From Acidimicrobiia bacterium (lineage in GTDB: Bacteria > Actinomycetota > Acidimicrobiia > Acidimicrobiales > Aldehydirespiratoraceae), in the NCBI GenBank assembly GCA_022819505.1, contig JAJEHD010000003.1:248001-312000 (forward strand): 64,000 nucleotides of DNA, written 5' to 3'. Position numbers and translations under genes: made by a program. Positions 60,104 to 64,000 of the stretch are shown here, one piece after another. Position 1 is the first letter of the stretch. Each line of letters begins with the position of its first letter. Below the pieces are notes generated by a model. That model was not told the DNA's origin. It saw only the letters and a program-made list of their open reading frames with translations, and searched no databases.

Positions 60104-61204
60104 ATGCCTGCCGTCATCGCCGGGACTGGAGTGGCCGCCCCGCCCAACGTCGTGACCAACGACGACCTGACCCGGATCATGGATACCACCGACGAGTGGA
60201 TCCGCTCTCGCACCGGCGTGGCCTCGCGCCGGTTCGTGGATCCCGGCACCGCGACGTCGGATCTGGCCGCGGAAGCGGCCCGGGCCGCGCTGGCGGACGC
60301 TGGTGTGAGCGGCGACGAGGTGGACATGTTGGTGTGCGCCACCATGACTCCGGACCGCCATAATCCGGGCATCGCCGGCTCGGTGCAGCACAAGGCCGGT
60401 CTCGGCGACGCGGCTACGTTCGATCTGCGCCAGCAGTGCGCCGGCTTTTTGTTCGGGCTCGATCTGGCCGACATGTTGATCTCCACCGGCCGGGCCGGCA
60501 CTGTGGTGGTCGTCGGCGCGGAGGTCCATGCCGGCTACCTGCCTTGGGGCGATGCCTGGCAGATCGTGCTGGGCAGCACCGACCGGGCCCCGACTGCCGG
60601 CGAGCGGGCACTGGCCACCCACCACCGCAGCTGGAGCGTTCTCTTCGGTGACGGCGCGGGCGCGGCGGTGCTGCGCGAGCAGGCGGCCGCGACCCCTCGG
60701 TCCCTTGCGTCGCCCGAGGGGATCTTGAACTCCGTGCTGCGCACGGACGGCGCCCATGCCGACCTGATCGAAGTGCCGGGACTCGGATCGCAGCAGCGGC
60801 CCTACGCGGATGCGGCCCAGATCACTGCCGGGCTGCATCACCCGGCCATGAACGGAGCCAGCCTTTACCGCCTGGCTGTGGAGACCATGCCGGCCGCGGT
60901 GTGCGAGGCGCTGGAGGCGGCCGGCTGCGAGCTCGACGAGCTCGACCTTGTGGTGGCCCACCAGGCCAATGACCGCATCCTGGACGGGGCCCGGCGCCGG
61001 CTCGGCGTGGACGCCTCGGTGATGCCGTCCAACATCGAGCACTGGGGCAACACCACCGCGGCCACGCTGCCGATCCTGTACCACGAACTGCGCCAGCAGG
61101 GCAGGGTCGCTGCGGGGTCGCTGGTGGCGTTCACCAGCTTCGGCGCGGGCGCCCACTGGGGCGCGGTCCTGTACCGCGAGCCCGGCGGAACGGAGGCGGC
61201 GTGA
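60104..61204 (+). CDS. 3-oxoacyl-ACP synthase III-like (FabH family) ketosynthase
   Basis: A 366-residue FabH-type condensing enzyme. The catalytic triad is C112 (LRQQCAGFLFG), H286 (VAHQAND) and N316 (EHWGNTTAA). An insertion of about 25 residues after the WGDAWQIVLG region is unusual for FabH and may shape the acyl pocket. It is coupled by a 4-bp overlap to a DUF1295 membrane protein. Possible roles are starter-unit condensation in fatty acid, polyketide or hydrocarbon synthesis. Confidence 0.85.
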   Translation: MPAVIAGTGVAAPPNVVTNDDLTRIMDTTDEWIRSRTGVASRRFVDPGTATSDLAAEAARAALADAGVSGDEVDMLVCATMTPDRHNPGIAGSVQHKAGLGDAATFDLRQQCAGFLFGLDLADMLISTGRAGTVVVVGAEVHAGYLPWGDAWQIVLGSTDRAPTAGERALATHHRSWSVLFGDGAGAAVLREQAAATPRSLASPEGILNSVLRTDGAHADLIEVPGLGSQQRPYADAAQITAGLHHPAMNGASLYRLAVETMPAAVCEALEAAGCELDELDLVVAHQANDRILDGARRRLGVDASVMPSNIEHWGNTTAATLPILYHELRQQGRVAAGSLVAFTSFGAGAHWGAVLYREPGGTEAA

Positions 61205-61980
61205 GCGCTCTGGGCCTCGCCGCGCTAGCGGCCGGCGTGCTGATGGCCGGTTGCTGGCTGGTGAGCCTGCCCAAGCGCGACGTGTCGATCGTCGATCCGC
61301 TGTGGCCCATGGTGTTCGTGGCCGTGGCCTGGTCGTTGTGGCTGTGGAGCGAGGGGGCCGGCAGCGGCCGGGCATGGCTGATGCTGGTGATGGTGTCGGC
61401 CTGGGGCCTGCGATTGGGGGCTCACCTCACTGCTCGCAAGTGGGGCGCGCCCGAGGACTTCCGCTACCAAGCCCTCAGGCGGCGTCTGCAGCCGTTCTGG
61501 CTGTGGAGCCTTCCGGTGGTGTTCATCCTGCAGGCCGCGCTGGCGGTGGTTGTGTCACTGCCGGTCCAGGCGGTGCTGGGCGATCCCGACCCGCCTGCGC
61601 TCGGTTGGCTGGACTGGATCGGGGCAGCGGTCTGGGCGGTGGGGCTGGCCTTCGAGTCGGTCAGCGACGAGCAGCTGCGCCGCTTCAAAGCCGACGAGGC
61701 CAACCGGGGTTCGGTCATGGATCGGGGCCTGTGGCGCTACAGCCGCCACCCCAACTACTTCGGCGACAGCGTGGTCTGGTGGGGCATCTGGGTTGTAGCG
61801 GTGGCGGCCGGGGCGTGGTGGACCGTGGCCGGGCCGCTGCTCATGACCGTCCTGTTGCTGAAGGTCTCAGGGGTGACCGTGCTGGAGCGCAGCATGGGCA
61901 AGCGCCGCCCCGGCTACGCCGAGTACACGGCCCGCACCAGCGTCTTCGTCCCGATGCCGCCTCGGCGCACCGGTCGTTAG
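61201..61980 (+). CDS. DUF1295 (steroid 5-alpha-reductase-like) membrane protein
   Basis: A 259-residue multispanning protein. The C-terminal RGLWRYSRHPNYFGDSVVWWG and GVTVLERSMGKRRPGYAEY are diagnostic of the DUF1295/steroid-reductase-like family. Members are membrane-bound enzymes of lipid or sterol-like substrates, probably NADPH-dependent. The GTG start overlaps the FabH-like stop, suggesting that they act on the same product. Confidence 0.85.
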   Translation: MSALGLAALAAGVLMAGCWLVSLPKRDVSIVDPLWPMVFVAVAWSLWLWSEGAGSGRAWLMLVMVSAWGLRLGAHLTARKWGAPEDFRYQALRRRLQPFWLWSLPVVFILQAALAVVVSLPVQAVLGDPDPPALGWLDWIGAAVWAVGLAFESVSDEQLRRFKADEANRGSVMDRGLWRYSRHPNYFGDSVVWWGIWVVAVAAGAWWTVAGPLLMTVLLLKVSGVTVLERSMGKRRPGYAEYTARTSVFVPMPPRRTGR

Positions 61981-62175
61981 CATCAGAATCCGGCATCTGG
62001 GACAACCACCTCGGCAGTACCGGCCCCACCGACAGCGCTGAGCGGCTCTTGTGTGTGAACAGCCGACGGGGCCTGATCAGCTGGTTGCAAGGTCACATCT
62101 TCTTGGCATCGATTGCATCCGATCCGGCCCCTCGCTCCGTATTCAGGGTGAGGTTCGCCACCAATGGAGATCATC

Positions 62176-62745
62176 ATGTCCAAGAGTCACCTACGAGTCC
62201 TGTCAGCTGTGCTGGTGGTGGTGTCGCTCATAGCGGCAGCCTGCGGAGACGACGCGGACGACGACGCTGAAGCTCCAGCGGCGCCGTCCGTGACCGAAGC
62301 GCCGGAGCCGGAGGCGTTGGGGACGATCGTGGAGGTTGCGGTCGCCTCTGAGGCGTTCCCGACCCTGGTGGCGGCCGTTCAGGCCGCAGACCTAGTCGAT
62401 GTGCTCAACAGCGACGGACCCTTCACAGTGTTCGCACCCACCGAGGAGGCCTTCGCCGCGGCGCTGGACGCTCTGGGACTCACCGCGGAGGATCTGTTGG
62501 CCGACACCGATCTGCTCACCGCGGTGCTCACCTACCACGTTCTGCCATTGGCCGCGCCAGCTGAGACCGTGCTCACCCTCGACGGCCAAAGCGTCACCAC
62601 CGTCGGAGGCGCCGACATCGCCATCACCGTAGACGGCAACACCGTGATGGTGAACAACGCGACGGTGGTGACCGCCGACATTGAGGCCTCTAACGGCGTC
62701 ATTCACGTCATCGACACCGTCCTGCTCCCACCTTCCGGGGAATAG
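62176..62745 (+). CDS. Fasciclin-domain lipoprotein
   Basis: A 189-residue secreted lipoprotein with lipobox LIAAAC (C23) and an Asp/Glu/Pro-rich linker. One fasciclin (FAS1) domain follows, with TIVEVAVASEAFPTLVAAV, FTVFAPTEEAFAA, LTYHVLPLAAP and GVIHVIDTVLLP. FAS1 domains mediate adhesion. The ATG at 62176 is chosen over one 12 bases upstream because GGAGA precedes it. Confidence 0.88.
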   Translation: MSKSHLRVLSAVLVVVSLIAAACGDDADDDAEAPAAPSVTEAPEPEALGTIVEVAVASEAFPTLVAAVQAADLVDVLNSDGPFTVFAPTEEAFAAALDALGLTAEDLLADTDLLTAVLTYHVLPLAAPAETVLTLDGQSVTTVGGADIAITVDGNTVMVNNATVVTADIEASNGVIHVIDTVLLPPSGE

Positions 62746-62889
62746 ACCCCGCGACGGCGACATCTCACACTCCGGACGAACGATCCTGCGCGGACCGCTA
62801 CAGGAAACCTGAGCCCAAGGCCCGGACCAAGGACAGACTCTCCGAAGGCGAGCCTGCGGCCCGAGGACTAGAGGCTGGGGGAGTCCGGC

Positions 62890-63066
62890 TTGAGGCACTT
62901 CTCGTTGGACCGCGACGCGGGGCTCGCCCCCACCATCGTGCGCACCTTCGTGGTTCACGACCTCGGCGGCTCGATCACCATCAAGGCCGTTTCGGCCGAC
63001 GCGCCCCGCGCCACCGTGAACGAGGTGACCGTCCCCGGCCGATCGGTCCCGTCGCTGGTCGGCTAG
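62890..63066 (+). CDS. Small hypothetical protein or gene fragment, 58 residues
   Basis: A TTG-started frame preceded by GGGGGAG encodes LRHFSLDRDAGLAPTIVRTF, then a GC3-rich region ending VTVPGRSVPSLVG. It has coding-like codon use but no family match that I recognise. It may be a fragment of an older gene or a genuine small protein. It occupies much of the 62746-63078 interval. Confidence 0.4.
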   Translation: MRHFSLDRDAGLAPTIVRTFVVHDLGGSITIKAVSADAPRATVNEVTVPGRSVPSLVG

Positions 63067-63078
63067 CTCGCTATCGGC

Positions 63079-64000
63079 TCAGACGTCGTCGGGATCCCCG
63101 GTTGCGGGCTCGTCGGGCTCGATTGGGTCGTAAGCGGCCTTGAAGATCTCGGTTGCCTGGTAGAGCCGGTAGCGCTCCCTGCCGCTTATCTCCTCGAGGT
63201 CGCCGCGCTCGACTAGAGCTCGAATCGCCGCATTGGCGGTGGGCGCAGTCACACCCGTGAGTCTTGCCACCATGGGCGCGGTGACCATGGGCTGGGCAAA
63301 AAGATGCTCCGCGAGGCGTAGCACGGAGCCGGGTCTGCCCTCTTCGAGGAGTTGGTTGCGCAGGTCGGCCTGCAGTGCCACCAGCCGATGGGTGCGCCGC
63401 TCGGCGTCCTGGGCCTGGCGGCGCACACCCCGGAGAAAGAAGTTGAGCCACGGCGTCAGGTCTCCCTGCTGGCTGGTGCGCAGCAACAGGTCGTAGTACT
63501 CGCTCCTGTTCTGCTCGAAGTACGCCGACAGGTAGAGAAGGGGCTCCGGCAGCACTCCGCGTTCCACGAGGAGGAGGGGAATGAGAATGCGACCGAGCCG
63601 GCCGTTGCCGTCGAGGAAGGGATGGATCACTTCGAACTGGTAGTGCACGAGCGCGATCTGGACCAGCAATGGCATCGGCTTCTCGTGGATGAAGATCTCC
63701 AGGTCGCCCAGCGCGTCGCGCATCGCTTCGGGTGGAGGCGGGACGAAGACCGCGTTGTCGAGTGTGTCTCCACCGATCCAGACCGGGCTCTTTCTCAAGT
63801 ATCCGGGCGTCCGGTGCCGGCCTCGGACCTTGCGCAGTAGGCGCGCGTGCATCTCCCGCATCAGCCTCACGGAGATCGGGAACTCGTCTCGCACGCGTTG
63901 CAAGCCGTGTTCAAGTGCTACGACGTAGTTGGCGACCTCACGAGCATCCGCGGCCTGTTCGGGCGGAGCGGCCTGACCTGCCTCCAGTCGCAGCAGCGCT
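63079..64000 (-). CDS. Fic-domain protein with C-terminal winged helix, 5'-truncated by the window
   Basis: The frame is open to the end of the window; about 307 residues are visible. The Fic catalytic motif is HPFLDGNGRLGR, with the flap region VFVPPPPEAMRDALGD ahead of it. The N-terminal region (REVANYVVALEHGLQRV) is typical of Fic proteins carrying an N-terminal inhibitory helix, which would lie outside the window. The C-terminal 90 residues look like a winged-helix domain (MVARLTGVTAPTANAAIRALVERGDLEEISGR). Probable AMP-transferase acting as a regulator or toxin-like module. Confidence 0.88.
   Translation of the reverse strand, partial: ALLRLEAGQAAPPEQAADAREVANYVVALEHGLQRVRDEFPISVRLMREMHARLLRKVRGRHRTPGYLRKSPVWIGGDTLDNAVFVPPPPEAMRDALGDLEIFIHEKPMPLLVQIALVHYQFEVIHPFLDGNGRLGRILIPLLLVERGVLPEPLLYLSAYFEQNRSEYYDLLLRTSQQGDLTPWLNFFLRGVRRQAQDAERRTHRLVALQADLRNQLLEEGRPGSVLRLAEHLFAQPMVTAPMVARLTGVTAPTANAAIRALVERGDLEEISGRERYRLYQATEIFKAAYDPIEPDEPATGDPDDV

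Overview
The window is high-GC DNA (roughly 70 % by eye), almost entirely coding, and reads as the chromosome of an actinobacterium. Three things support this: many F420-type luciferase-like oxidoreductases, P450s, acyl-CoA dehydrogenases, CaiB/BaiF transferases and amidohydrolases; a lipid-transfer-type thiolase paired with a DUF35 protein; and a very common leaderless promoter layout (TANNNT, then 6-7 nt, then ATG/GTG). A marine or host-associated Acidimicrobiia-like lineage fits the gene mix and the betaine functions, but that placement is inference. No rRNA, tRNA or CRISPR array was seen. Several starts are set here from promoter spacing, ribosome binding sites or gene overlap rather than from the longest frame.

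Layout. 1-8.3 kb: end of an acyl-CoA ligase, a TauD-like dioxygenase, an amidohydrolase, a CoA-transferase, a P450, two small membrane proteins and two acyl-CoA dehydrogenases. 8.4-21 kb: a molybdenum hydroxylase of three subunits, then a branched-chain-amino-acid-type ABC importer (binding lipoprotein, fused LivH-LivM permease, two ATPases), a thiolase-like/DUF35 pair, a TesB-type thioesterase and an MFS carrier. This looks like a unit for importing and degrading an unknown organic acid or lipid-like substrate. 21-29.5 kb: an alkylsulfatase-like metallo-hydrolase, a drug-type MFS pump, an enoyl-CoA hydratase, and a sugar or sugar-acid module (class II aldolase, 2-hydroxyacid dehydrogenase, FGGY kinase). 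29.5-43.6 kb: two more amidohydrolases, an acyl-CoA ligase, a second P450, a three-gene membrane-lipid operon, and a kinase / acyl-CoA dehydrogenase / ADP-forming acyl-CoA synthetase / enoyl-CoA hydratase series resembling 4-hydroxy-acid catabolism.

43.6-48.7 kb is the most unusual part. A BCCT carrier with a betaine-type tryptophan cage is co-oriented with a membrane-tethered OpuAC (betaine-binding) protein. Divergent from them is a 691-residue protein that joins an OpuAC domain to a complete prokaryotic ionotropic-glutamate-receptor core with a TVGYGD potassium-channel filter. The locus reads as uptake plus a ligand-gated channel sensor for betaine and/or an amino acid.

48.8-64 kb: three luciferase-like oxidoreductases, an AhpD-like protein without its cysteine pair, a serine beta-lactamase-like hydrolase, an alkylation-repair pair (Ada-AlkA fusion and Ogt) with helically phased upstream boxes, a DUF1697 protein, a PLP decarboxylase, a debris zone with a gene remnant, a repetitive secreted protein and an IS3-type transposase stub, a FabH-like ketosynthase with a DUF1295 membrane protein, a fasciclin lipoprotein and the start-truncated Fic gene at the edge.

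Non-coding structure: a 48-bp dispersed repeat in four copies of identical length, a 71-bp tandem repeat carrying a terminator-like hairpin, several strong inverted repeats, and three paralogous small membrane proteins, two of which share the same promoter.
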